From Candidatus Poribacteria bacterium (lineage in GTDB: Bacteria; Poribacteria; WGA-4E; UBA9662), in contig PACG01000131.1 of the NCBI GenBank assembly GCA_002699335.1, forward strand, positions 24,306 through 38,546: a stretch of DNA of 14,241 nt, written 5' to 3'. The notes beneath the pieces were generated by a model, which was not told the DNA's origin, made no database searches, and saw nothing but the letters and a program-made list of their open reading frames with translations. A program made the position numbers and the translations under genes. Shown one piece after another: positions 1-6,885 of the stretch (positions within the stretch are counted from its first letter, which is position 1; each line of letters opens with the position of its first letter).

Positions 1-210
1 GTGACGATGCAGATCTTCGATCTATACGATCAACGGGTCGTGACGTTGTTAGATGGATCTCCTCGCCGAGCGGGTCAAAACGCCGAACTTTGGAACGGCC
101 TGAACAAAAAGGGACGAGTTGTTGCCAATGGTCGTTATATTCTGCTGATCATCATCGAGAGTGGAAAGGAGCAGGCATACGGCAAAAAAGTCATCACTGT
201 TTTTAAGTAG
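1..210 (+). CDS. C-terminal end of a surface/secreted protein with FlgD-like Ig tail (5' partial)
   Basis: The reading frame is open from base 1 and ends at TAG 208-210, so only about 69 C-terminal residues are visible and the true start lies outside the window. The visible part has the pattern of the FlgD Ig-like domain often found at the end of large exported proteins: a VTMQIFDLYDQRVVTL strand pair, a WNGLNKKGRVVANGRYIL turn (the usual W-G-x-x-x-x-G-x-x-V-x-x-G-x-Y motif) and a final hydrophobic strand ending in KKVITVFK. In this family the tail serves as an adhesive or sorting-type beta module, so a cell-surface or secreted location is likely. The function of the missing N-terminal part cannot be told. 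The gene converges on the ABC exporter gene with a 25-bp gap, in which I see no clear terminator hairpin. Confidence 0.75.
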   Translation: MTMQIFDLYDQRVVTLLDGSPRRAGQNAELWNGLNKKGRVVANGRYILLIIIESGKEQAYGKKVITVFK

Positions 211-235
211 AAGTGCGAATCCTCAATTCCTATTG

Positions 236-2590
236 TTAAATCACTCGAATCCGCGACAACTCCGTCTGTTTCTTGCATAGGCCAGCGTACACGCCGTCCA
301 ACTCAAGGAGGTCGTTGTGTGTACCGAACTCCTCAATTTTGCCGTGACCCAGAATCAATAGCCGATTTGAATACTTCAATGTCGACAATCGGTGCGCGAT
401 GGCAAAAACGGTTCGCCCCTGAATCAAGCGCTCCAATGCCTCCTGGATTTTAGATTCAGTTTCGGTATCCACCGAAGAGGTGGCTTCATCCAAAATTAAA
501 ATACTAGGATTTTTCAAAATTGCCCTGGCAATCGAAATTCGTTGGCGTTCACCACCGGAAACACGTGCCCCCCTCTCACCCACTATGGTGTCATAACCAT
601 CTGGGAATCGCAAAATAAAATTGTGAGCATTGGCAGCCTTGGCAGCTGCGATGATTTCATGCGGCAAAGCATCGGGTTTGCTATAGCTGATATTCTCAGC
701 GATGGAACCGTTGAAAAGGAATGGATCTTGCAGCACGACTCCGATGTGGCTGCGCAAGGATTCCATCGAAATATCACGAATGTCTTGACCATCCAACAAA
801 ATCTGACCTTGATTGACGTCATAAAAGCGGGTGATGAGGTTAATGAGCGTACTTTTACCAGCTCCGCTGTGTCCAGCCAAGCCAATCATCTCTCCTGGAT
901 TCACATGGAAACTAACACCATCTAATGCGTTCAATTCACCGTCATAAGAGAAAACCACATCTTTGAATTCAATTTCACCTTTGATTTCGTTGAGGTGGAT
1001 GGTGTCGGCCTTGTCTGCAATATCGGGGGTAGTGTCCAAGAGTTGGAAAACGCGCTCTGCAGAAGTAGCCGCCCGGATGAACCGTTCATTCATGCGGGAC
1101 AATTCCTGCACCGGTCCAATAAATTGCCACATATAACTGAGAAACATCGTTAAGTCTCCAATCGACATTGTCCCGGCCAAGATCTGTCTGCCACCCGCCC
1201 ACCATACCAGGGTGGTGCCTAAGCCCATCAGAAACCCCATCGTAGGGTGATAGAAAGCGCCAATCTTGCTAACTACGAGTCCGCTTTCCAAAACATGCTT
1301 ACTATGGAAGTTAAACCGGTCGACTTCATCGGATTCGCGTCCAAACACCTTGACTACCCTTACCCCGGGGATTGTGCTGGCTAGAATGGTACTGATCTTT
1401 TCTACTCGTCGCCAGACAATGTGATGGTAACGATGATAGAGTTTACCAATGAAAACAGTGAGAAATACCAGCAAAGGAATGGTCCACATGGTCAAAAGAG
1501 TCAGTCGCCAATTTTGGTATAGTAGGATACATGACATAACAACCACCATGATGCCGGAGCGGAGCACGGATTGGACCCCCTGCGTTATAAAGTCTTGCAA
1601 ACGCTCCACATCATGTGTCAATCGAGCCATGATATGGCCAGTACTCCTCTGATGGTAGTAGTCAATGGACAAGGTGTTGAGGTGGCTGTAAGTCTCAGTA
1701 CGCAGATCATGGGTGATATGCTGGCCCGCCCAGGACATAATATAACCGCGAATAGCGCCAAAAGCATTGGTGATGATAGTGATACCGAACAACCATAGAA
1801 TATACTTCAACAAAAGGAACCCCGCGTCCTCACTAACCGGTTGTCCTAAAGAGATTGCCGAATGGGCTGGTACTAAGACCTCATCCATTAGCATCTTATT
1901 GATCCATGGAGGGGTGAGTCCAAGGCTGGTTAGAACCAACATCATCACTAATCCACCGACCAACGGTTTCCAGTGCGGCACAGCGTACTTCAATAACCGG
2001 GAGATTGTTCTGCCTTTATCGATGCAAGATGGGCAGATCCCCGACCAGCGGGGAATCGCTTTACCGCACTTCTCACAACGGGCTTTACGCCCGGTGTTCT
2101 TGGGCCGAGTGCCTATTTTCTGATCTTCGCCTTTCTGCGTTTGGACCAATTCCTCAATTTTGAATCTGGCCTCGTTAAACTTGTCAGCTTGTCGCTTGGA
2201 GAAACGAGCTAATTCAATACCTTGATTGGCTGTGCGGATTTTTAAGATGTTGTTACCGTGCAGATTTAAGATCTCAACTTTATCAATCTGTTTCAGATCT
2301 ATCTGCTGTAACTGATACTCGGGTGATCCGTTCTGTTGGGCAGCAATGATCTTATCGTTAGTGGCCAAAAGCCAGTCTTGGCCATAATTGCCGCTAAAGT
2401 GGAGATCGGTCGCTAGCGCTACCTCCAGGGGAGAATTCTTCAGGTCTGGGAGTAGATTCTGAATATGGGTGGGAATTTCTTCGACTAATAGCTCTTGGTT
2501 CGACTGCTCCGATTTACCATCGGAGACGCTGGATTGATTAGAGCGGTTTTTGCCTTTAACCTGCAACGGTACATCGTCTGATTGACCCAT
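236..2590 (-). CDS. ABC exporter half-transporter (MsbA/MDR type) with N-terminal PH-like domain and zinc ribbon
   Basis: This is a 784-residue fused permease/ATPase, expected to work as a homodimer or heterodimer that exports lipids, peptides or drugs across the inner membrane; the substrate is unknown. Residues 1-50 are polar and probably disordered. Residues about 55-150 look like a PH-like beta domain. C172, C175, C186 and C189 form a CX2C-X10-CX2C zinc ribbon. The six-helix membrane domain spans about 205-505. The ATPase domain has an aromatic A-loop at Y549, Walker A at 573-581 (GHSGAGKST), the Q-loop at Q621, the signature VSGGE at 677-681, Walker B plus catalytic Glu at 697-702 (ILILDE), the D-loop SSVD at 705-708 and the H-loop at H733, so it looks active. 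A TTG at 2665 would add 25 residues, but it lies upstream of the predicted transcript start; the ATG at 2590 has AGTGAGG 11 nt upstream and is preferred. Typical half-exporters are about 580-620 residues, so the extra length is the N-terminal module. Confidence 0.9.
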   Translation of the reverse strand: MGQSDDVPLQVKGKNRSNQSSVSDGKSEQSNQELLVEEIPTHIQNLLPDLKNSPLEVALATDLHFSGNYGQDWLLATNDKIIAAQQNGSPEYQLQQIDLKQIDKVEILNLHGNNILKIRTANQGIELARFSKRQADKFNEARFKIEELVQTQKGEDQKIGTRPKNTGRKARCEKCGKAIPRWSGICPSCIDKGRTISRLLKYAVPHWKPLVGGLVMMLVLTSLGLTPPWINKMLMDEVLVPAHSAISLGQPVSEDAGFLLLKYILWLFGITIITNAFGAIRGYIMSWAGQHITHDLRTETYSHLNTLSIDYYHQRSTGHIMARLTHDVERLQDFITQGVQSVLRSGIMVVVMSCILLYQNWRLTLLTMWTIPLLVFLTVFIGKLYHRYHHIVWRRVEKISTILASTIPGVRVVKVFGRESDEVDRFNFHSKHVLESGLVVSKIGAFYHPTMGFLMGLGTTLVWWAGGRQILAGTMSIGDLTMFLSYMWQFIGPVQELSRMNERFIRAATSAERVFQLLDTTPDIADKADTIHLNEIKGEIEFKDVVFSYDGELNALDGVSFHVNPGEMIGLAGHSGAGKSTLINLITRFYDVNQGQILLDGQDIRDISMESLRSHIGVVLQDPFLFNGSIAENISYSKPDALPHEIIAAAKAANAHNFILRFPDGYDTIVGERGARVSGGERQRISIARAILKNPSILILDEATSSVDTETESKIQEALERLIQGRTVFAIAHRLSTLKYSNRLLILGHGKIEEFGTHNDLLELDGVYAGLCKKQTELSRIRVI

Positions 2591-2634
2591 GAGATTGCAA
2601 ACCTCACTACTTCGTTTTTGAAAAGAAAAATGAA

Positions 2635-2649
2635 TGAGAATGATTTTAA
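2635..2649 (-). promoter_or_regulatory. Fur-box-like operator over a probable extended -10 of the ABC exporter gene
   Basis: TGAGAATGATTTTAA on the plus strand matches 12 of 15 positions of the 7-1-7 Fur consensus TGATAATNATTATCA. Read on the minus strand, the same bases contain TGTTAAAAT (2651 down to 2643), an extended -10 (TGn then TAAAAT) whose -35 region is poor. It predicts a transcript start near 2636 and a leader of about 46 nt before the exporter ATG at 2590. A repressor bound here would cover the -10. The match is by eye only, and AT-rich dyads of this quality arise by chance. Confidence 0.35.
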
Positions 2650-2708
2650 CAGACTTCACTAGCAAGAAACAAATCTAGTTGATCTGATGCTGAATTAATA
2701 AGATCAAA

Positions 2709-2737
2709 TTGACAACAAAAATAGTGCGAGTTATAAT
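2709..2737 (+). promoter_or_regulatory. Perfect sigma-70 consensus promoter for the helicase gene
   Basis: TTGACA at 2709-2714 and TATAAT at 2732-2737 are both six-of-six matches, separated by exactly 17 bp. The start of transcription is expected about 7 nt beyond the -10, at roughly 2743-2746, which is 1-4 nt before the helicase ATG at 2747. That leaves no room for a ribosome binding site, so translation from this promoter would be leaderless or nearly so. Confidence 0.8.
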
Positions 2738-2746
2738 CAATTTTGA

Positions 2747-5134
2747 ATGCAATACAAAGGTTTCACCCTCGATCCCTTTCAGGCAGAGGCAATCCAAGCC
2801 ATTGACCGCCAGCACTCCGTGATTGTCACTGCTCCTACCGGAGCAGGGAAAACGGTCATCGCCGAATATGCGGTTGAAAGATGCATTCAACACCAGCAAC
2901 GCGTCATCTATACCGCTCCCATCAAGGCGCTCAGCAACCAGAAGTATCGAGATTTTTTTGCTCAGTACGGAGAGCAAGTCGGAATCGTAACTGGAGACGT
3001 GGTCATCAACCAATTTGCTCCTGTCCTCTTGATGACCACCGAGATTTTCCGCAACACCATTTTTGATGACGTCTCTCGTTTGGGTGATGTCTCCTATGTC
3101 GTTTTTGACGAGATTCATTTCATTAATGACATCGAGCGGGGCACAGTGTGGGAAGAGAGTTTGATCTTTGCCCCGCAGCACATCAAGTTTATTTGCCTCA
3201 GTGCTACTATCTCCAATATCGATCAATTTTCTGGCTGGATGCAAGGCATTCGAGAAATCCCAATCGAGGTGGTTAAGGAAACTACCCGCCCCGTACCATT
3301 ACGTCACAATTTGTATATTGACGGCTACGGTATTGGTTCAATTGATGATCTGAAGCGAGTTCAGATGGATGGCCCAACTTTAGTTAGCGCACTTCATACA
3401 CCAGCCGAGATTTTGGCATCTACCAAGCAGGGGTCTGTCGATACTGTTGCTTCCGGTAATCTCATCAATTATATTGCCAGACAGGATCAATTGCCCTGCC
3501 TCTACTTTTGTTTCAGTCGTAAACGGTGTGAGACCAATGCTCAGCACTACGCCTCAGAAACCAATTTTTTAGATTCCGATCGACAGACCGAAATTCTAGA
3601 TCACTTCGATCGACTGTGCCGCAGTTTTAATATCTACGCTGCCCCAAATGTCGTCTCCTTCCGCAAGCTGGTACGGAATGGTGTTGCCTATCATCACGCA
3701 GGAATGCTGCCCACCCTAAAAGAGGTGGTAGAAAGGCTGTTCACTTTTGGATTAATTCAGGTTCTATTTACCACTGAAACTTTCGCTGTTGGTATTAATA
3801 TGCCGGCGTGCACAGCCGTTTTTGACAGTCTAGAGAAGTATGATGGCATAAGCTTTCGCCATTTGAAGGCGCAAGAGTACCATCAAATGGCAGGACGTGC
3901 GGGGCGCCGGGGAATCGATCAAATTGGTTATACTTATGCTAAAGTAGATCCACGGTTCGCTGACATTGATCAAGTCAGAACCACAACGCTAGGAGCTATT
4001 GAACCCATAGAGAGCCAGTTTAATCTCTCTTACAGTAGCGTCCTCAACCTATATTATAAGTATCAGGAGCAGATTTACGAAGTTTGTACTCAAAGCCTGA
4101 GCAACTACCAAAATGTGGAGCGAATCCAACAAATTGATCACAAGTTTCAGCGAGTTCAGACTCAGCACGATAAATTACAGGAGCCCTCTTGCATTCACGA
4201 CCTGGACCCAACTAGCCAGATCGAAAGTTACTCGAAAACCATAGAGTGGACTGGTGAACAATACCAATTTCTTAAGAATCGAGAAAGAGAAATACGCCGT
4301 CGGGAGCGGGGTCGAAAATATCAAGGCATTCGCCGGAAAAAACTGGCCCAGCTCGGCAAAGAGCGACGTAAGGTAAATCGGCGTCTTGAGACTCACTTAT
4401 GCCATAGCTGTGAGATGCAGTCATCCTGTAAACAACTTCATCGACAGATTCAGCAGGCTAACGGACGGTTGCAGAGGCTAGCTGTTGAGCGAGAACGTTT
4501 TGAAAATTTCCAAAAAGAGCAGATTCAATTGCGGCTTCAGATTTTGAGAAAATTGGGGTATGTTGATCAGCAGAAATTATTGGCTCGTGGGCAGGTTGCA
4601 GCCAAAATTAACGGCTATGAAATGCAGATCACAGAGTTGCTGTTTGCGGGTCTATTTGAAGGGTTGAGTGAAGATGAGATCAATGTTTTAGCGATTTCCA
4701 TCGTCTGTGAACGACGTAAAGATCGGATCTTTCACCTGAAAATGCGAGACTCGAAAATACGCTGTTTATTAGAAGATGCTAATCATTTGCTGGAACGCGT
4801 ACGGATGGTCGAAAATCGGCACGGTATACAAGATCCACTTCCCCACTTGGAAACAATTTTGAGTACAGCCATGTGGTCTTGGAGCCAAGGTTGTGAGTTC
4901 GAAACACTGAAAGAATTTGCAGACTTATCAGATGGCGATTTCGTTCGGTCTTTCCGATTGGTAATCGACCTCCTGCGTCAAATGAGACGTGCTGTTGAAG
5001 ACCATCAAACCTTCGTCCAGAAACTGGGACGGTGTATCGACAAGATCAACCGCGACATTGTCGATGCTGAACGACAACTTCGGATCAGCAATGACGATCA
5101 GAACCTGAACACTAATTCCGTTATCCGGACCTAA
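2747..5134 (+). CDS. Ski2/Mtr4-like superfamily II RNA helicase (Dob10/HelY type)
   Basis: This 795-residue ATP-dependent RNA helicase is probably involved in cytoplasmic RNA remodelling or decay. The N-terminal FTLDPFQAEAI (6-16) is the Q-motif-like region, which fixes the start at the ATG at 2747. Motif I is APTGAGKT (29-36), Ia TAPIKALSNQK (56-66), II DEIH (121-124) and III SAT (152-154). The second RecA domain has YFCFSRKRCE (253-262), AYHHAGMLP (314-322), TTETFAVGINMP (342-353) and motif VI QMAGRAGRRG (380-389). Residues about 455-600 are a highly charged, probably coiled-coil insertion with the cluster C552-X2-C555-X5-C561-X3-H565. The C-terminal part (about 605-775) resembles the DSHCT domain of Ski2-like helicases, including the stretch ELLFAGLFEGLSEDEINVLA. 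All catalytic motifs are present. It is divergent from the ABC exporter and appears to be a single-gene unit. Without structural comparison it cannot be separated from other bacterial Ski2-like proteins. Confidence 0.93.
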   Translation: MQYKGFTLDPFQAEAIQAIDRQHSVIVTAPTGAGKTVIAEYAVERCIQHQQRVIYTAPIKALSNQKYRDFFAQYGEQVGIVTGDVVINQFAPVLLMTTEIFRNTIFDDVSRLGDVSYVVFDEIHFINDIERGTVWEESLIFAPQHIKFICLSATISNIDQFSGWMQGIREIPIEVVKETTRPVPLRHNLYIDGYGIGSIDDLKRVQMDGPTLVSALHTPAEILASTKQGSVDTVASGNLINYIARQDQLPCLYFCFSRKRCETNAQHYASETNFLDSDRQTEILDHFDRLCRSFNIYAAPNVVSFRKLVRNGVAYHHAGMLPTLKEVVERLFTFGLIQVLFTTETFAVGINMPACTAVFDSLEKYDGISFRHLKAQEYHQMAGRAGRRGIDQIGYTYAKVDPRFADIDQVRTTTLGAIEPIESQFNLSYSSVLNLYYKYQEQIYEVCTQSLSNYQNVERIQQIDHKFQRVQTQHDKLQEPSCIHDLDPTSQIESYSKTIEWTGEQYQFLKNREREIRRRERGRKYQGIRRKKLAQLGKERRKVNRRLETHLCHSCEMQSSCKQLHRQIQQANGRLQRLAVERERFENFQKEQIQLRLQILRKLGYVDQQKLLARGQVAAKINGYEMQITELLFAGLFEGLSEDEINVLAISIVCERRKDRIFHLKMRDSKIRCLLEDANHLLERVRMVENRHGIQDPLPHLETILSTAMWSWSQGCEFETLKEFADLSDGDFVRSFRLVIDLLRQMRRAVEDHQTFVQKLGRCIDKINRDIVDAERQLRISNDDQNLNTNSVIRT

Positions 5135-5181
5135 TCCAATCCAACTTGCGCGAACTTTCAGCCGGGTATGCTCGAAAAACC

Positions 5182-5210
5182 TTGCGGACTTTTCATATTT
5201 CCATTAAAAT
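5182..5210 (+). promoter_or_regulatory. Possible promoter of the GNAT/HEAT/PDZ unit
   Basis: TTGCGG (5182-5187), a 17-bp spacer, and TAAAAT (5205-5210). The -10 matches 5 of 6 and the -35 only 3 of 6. It would start transcription near 5217, giving a leader of about 50 nt before the ATG at 5268. TACAAT at 5229-5234 is a competing -10 without a good -35. Confidence 0.35.
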
Positions 5211-5267
5211 TAGATCCAACCCCCTAAGTACAATACACAACGCCTTCTGAGCAAAGGGCTGAAACCA

Positions 5268-5756
5268 ATGGCAGACCAAGAATTTGAAGTGGTAGCAAAG
5301 CTGCGAATCCGCCAAGCGAAAATAGAGGACGCAAAAGATCTACAAACCTACTGTTTCCCTGCTCAAGATTTGGAGACGGTCACTCAGTCGCTGACAGCGG
5401 ATCTAGAACAAGCTGAAAGTAAAGATGTCGTGCGATTGGTAGCCGACGCAAGTGGACATGCCGTTGGGCAAATTCGTATAGAACGGAAATCGAGCGAAAG
5501 CACGATCGGTCATTTAGGTGATCTGCTGGTTTCGTCACCATTTCGGGTATTCGGTATTTCTGGTAAATTGATCGAAGTGGCAGATAAGGTGGCTTACGAA
5601 AACGGACTTTCCCGGTTACAAATAGAACTTCCTCAATCTGAAACGGCTATCATTGAAGCCTACGAGAGATGGGGCTTTACGCTACATCCTGTCGCAATTC
5701 TACAAAAAGAGACTCAGCCTTATACTGAGGTTCAATCAGATGATAAGGAGGTGTGA
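5268..5756 (+). CDS. GNAT-fold acetyltransferase-like protein
   Basis: A 162-residue protein with the order of elements of a GNAT N-acetyltransferase. The first strand-helix is KLRIRQAKIEDAKDLQ (about 10-25), a central strand is AVGQIRIERK (about 65-74), and a motif-A-like region reads GDLLVSSPFRVFGISGKLIE (about 84-103). A C-terminal strand-helix has LQIELPQSETAIIEAYERWG (about 118-137), typical of motif B. The acetyl-CoA pyrophosphate loop RVFGIS resembles the family Q/R-x-x-G-x-G/A, with Ser at the last position, so CoA binding is plausible but not assured. The substrate is unknown. AAAGGG lies 10 nt upstream of the ATG. The stop (5754-5756) is separated by a single base from the next ATG, so it is probably co-transcribed and translationally coupled with the lipoprotein gene downstream. 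Being cytoplasmic, it is an odd partner for two predicted lipoproteins. Confidence 0.75.
   Translation: MADQEFEVVAKLRIRQAKIEDAKDLQTYCFPAQDLETVTQSLTADLEQAESKDVVRLVADASGHAVGQIRIERKSSESTIGHLGDLLVSSPFRVFGISGKLIEVADKVAYENGLSRLQIELPQSETAIIEAYERWGFTLHPVAILQKETQPYTEVQSDDKEV
5745..5753 (+). promoter_or_regulatory. Strong Shine-Dalgarno site that sets the HEAT lipoprotein start
   Basis: AAGGAGGTG lies inside the last codons of the GNAT gene, 4 nt before the ATG at 5758. It is a near-perfect anti-16S match and favours that ATG over an in-frame upstream start at 5653, which would lie inside the GNAT gene. CTCAG 5713-5717 and CTGAG 5725-5729 could form a small hairpin just upstream. Confidence 0.8.
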
Positions 5757-5757
5757 T

Positions 5758-6852
5758 ATGAGGCACCGACAAGTTCAAACATCAACTGTAGTTTTAGGAT
5801 TAAATCTTATTGAATCCATCCGTTTATATATCCACCTACTTGGGTCAATCGTATTGGCGAGTTTTGTCCTAACCGGATGCAGTAGCCAAAACGAGTACCT
5901 GTCCAAGGGGAAAGAACTTGTGAAATCGGATAAACGACGGAAAGAAGAACGAGCCGTCAGGCAGTTCTTCATGGCTGTCAAAACGGAGCCCAATAACGCT
6001 GAAGCCAATTATCTTTTAGGATACTATAATTCGCCTGGTCTTTATGCAGCTAACCGTCGTGCTGACTGGGAAAGTTGGCTCAACGATGGTCAGTTCAACT
6101 GGTCTTTTGACGAGTTAAAGGATCGATCGGGTTTTAAGACTCGAGGGGAATACCTTTTTAAATCCTATCAACAAAAACCGGGTAAGTATTTGGAAATCCT
6201 AGTTTTTGAAACGCTCCGAACTCAATCGGACGAACTTCAGAAAGCGGCCCAGGAAGCGCTGGTCAGAGTTTTTGAAAAAGGTAATAAAGATAAATTGTTA
6301 GCTTACTTACGGAAAGCGATGAAATCTAAAGACAACCGGGACCGGCATGATGCCCAATGGACGCTTTCAGCCATCGCACGTAGTAACCTGCAACATTCAA
6401 GTCAAATCGTAAAAGAGTTGAAATCGCTGCTCAAATATCGACGACGAATGGAGACTCGCCTAAATGCGGTTAAAGCTTTGGGCGATATCGGAAGTAGTGA
6501 GGCGGTGTTGGAATTGATAGAGATTATCAACACCCGTCGGCCCGCACCGATTTGGCAGCAGGTTTTTAGTCCCGGCAATGTCCGTGACCAGGAACCAGCA
6601 GAGATCCGTCAACTGGCGGTGGTAGCATTGGCACAAATTGGAATTGAAAACGCCGAATCAGCAGCTATCGAAAAATTGATAGGAATTGTCAAAAATAAAG
6701 GGTCATCTTTGCGCGTGGATGCGATTGAAGCCCTGACTAAAATCGTTAGTACCAGTGAGGCCTTGGCCAGAAAAGATGCTACCCAAGTGAAGAGTATACT
6801 CCTCGAAGTTTTACGAGAAGAAGTACGTCGCGAAATCACAGTGAATCTGTAG
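5758..6852 (+). CDS. Predicted lipoprotein with TPR-like and HEAT repeats
   Basis: A 364-residue protein. Residues 22-41 form a hydrophobic signal segment ending in the lipobox LTGC (C41), so a membrane-anchored lipoprotein facing the periplasm is predicted; the segment before the hydrophobic core is longer than usual, at about 21 residues. Residues 62-92 look like a TPR-type helix pair (AVRQFFMAVKTEPNNAEANY). The rest is alpha-helical with HEAT/PBS-like repeats, clearest at ETRLNAVKALGDIGSSEAV (232-250), EIRQLAVVALAQIGIENAE (282-300) and LRVDAIEALTKIVSTSEAL (318-336). No catalytic motif is visible, so a scaffold or protein-binding role is the likeliest reading. It follows the GNAT gene by one base and precedes another HEAT lipoprotein by about 33 bp, which suggests an operon of functionally linked proteins. 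The specific function is unknown. Confidence 0.8.
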   Translation: MRHRQVQTSTVVLGLNLIESIRLYIHLLGSIVLASFVLTGCSSQNEYLSKGKELVKSDKRRKEERAVRQFFMAVKTEPNNAEANYLLGYYNSPGLYAANRRADWESWLNDGQFNWSFDELKDRSGFKTRGEYLFKSYQQKPGKYLEILVFETLRTQSDELQKAAQEALVRVFEKGNKDKLLAYLRKAMKSKDNRDRHDAQWTLSAIARSNLQHSSQIVKELKSLLKYRRRMETRLNAVKALGDIGSSEAVLELIEIINTRRPAPIWQQVFSPGNVRDQEPAEIRQLAVVALAQIGIENAESAAIEKLIGIVKNKGSSLRVDAIEALTKIVSTSEALARKDATQVKSILLEVLREEVRREITVNL

Positions 6853-6885
6853 TAAATGCAGATGCCGGCAGAGCTTTTTATAGCC

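Noticed and set aside
211..235. Bidirectional terminator between the two converging genes
   Set aside because: Only 25 bp separate the stops and no inverted repeat with a T-run is present.
542..925. 127-codon plus-strand frame within the ABC exporter gene
   Set aside because: It is antisense to the ATPase domain with its Walker and signature motifs; no independent evidence of coding.
2591..2665. 25-residue N-terminal extension of the ABC exporter from a TTG start
   Set aside because: It would begin upstream of the predicted -10 and across the Fur-like site; the ATG at 2590 has a usable ribosome site.
2675..3244. Open frame of 189 codons on the minus strand overlapping the helicase start
   Set aside because: It lies antisense to the helicase Q-motif region and motifs I to III, shows no family motifs, and is a coding shadow of a well-supported gene.
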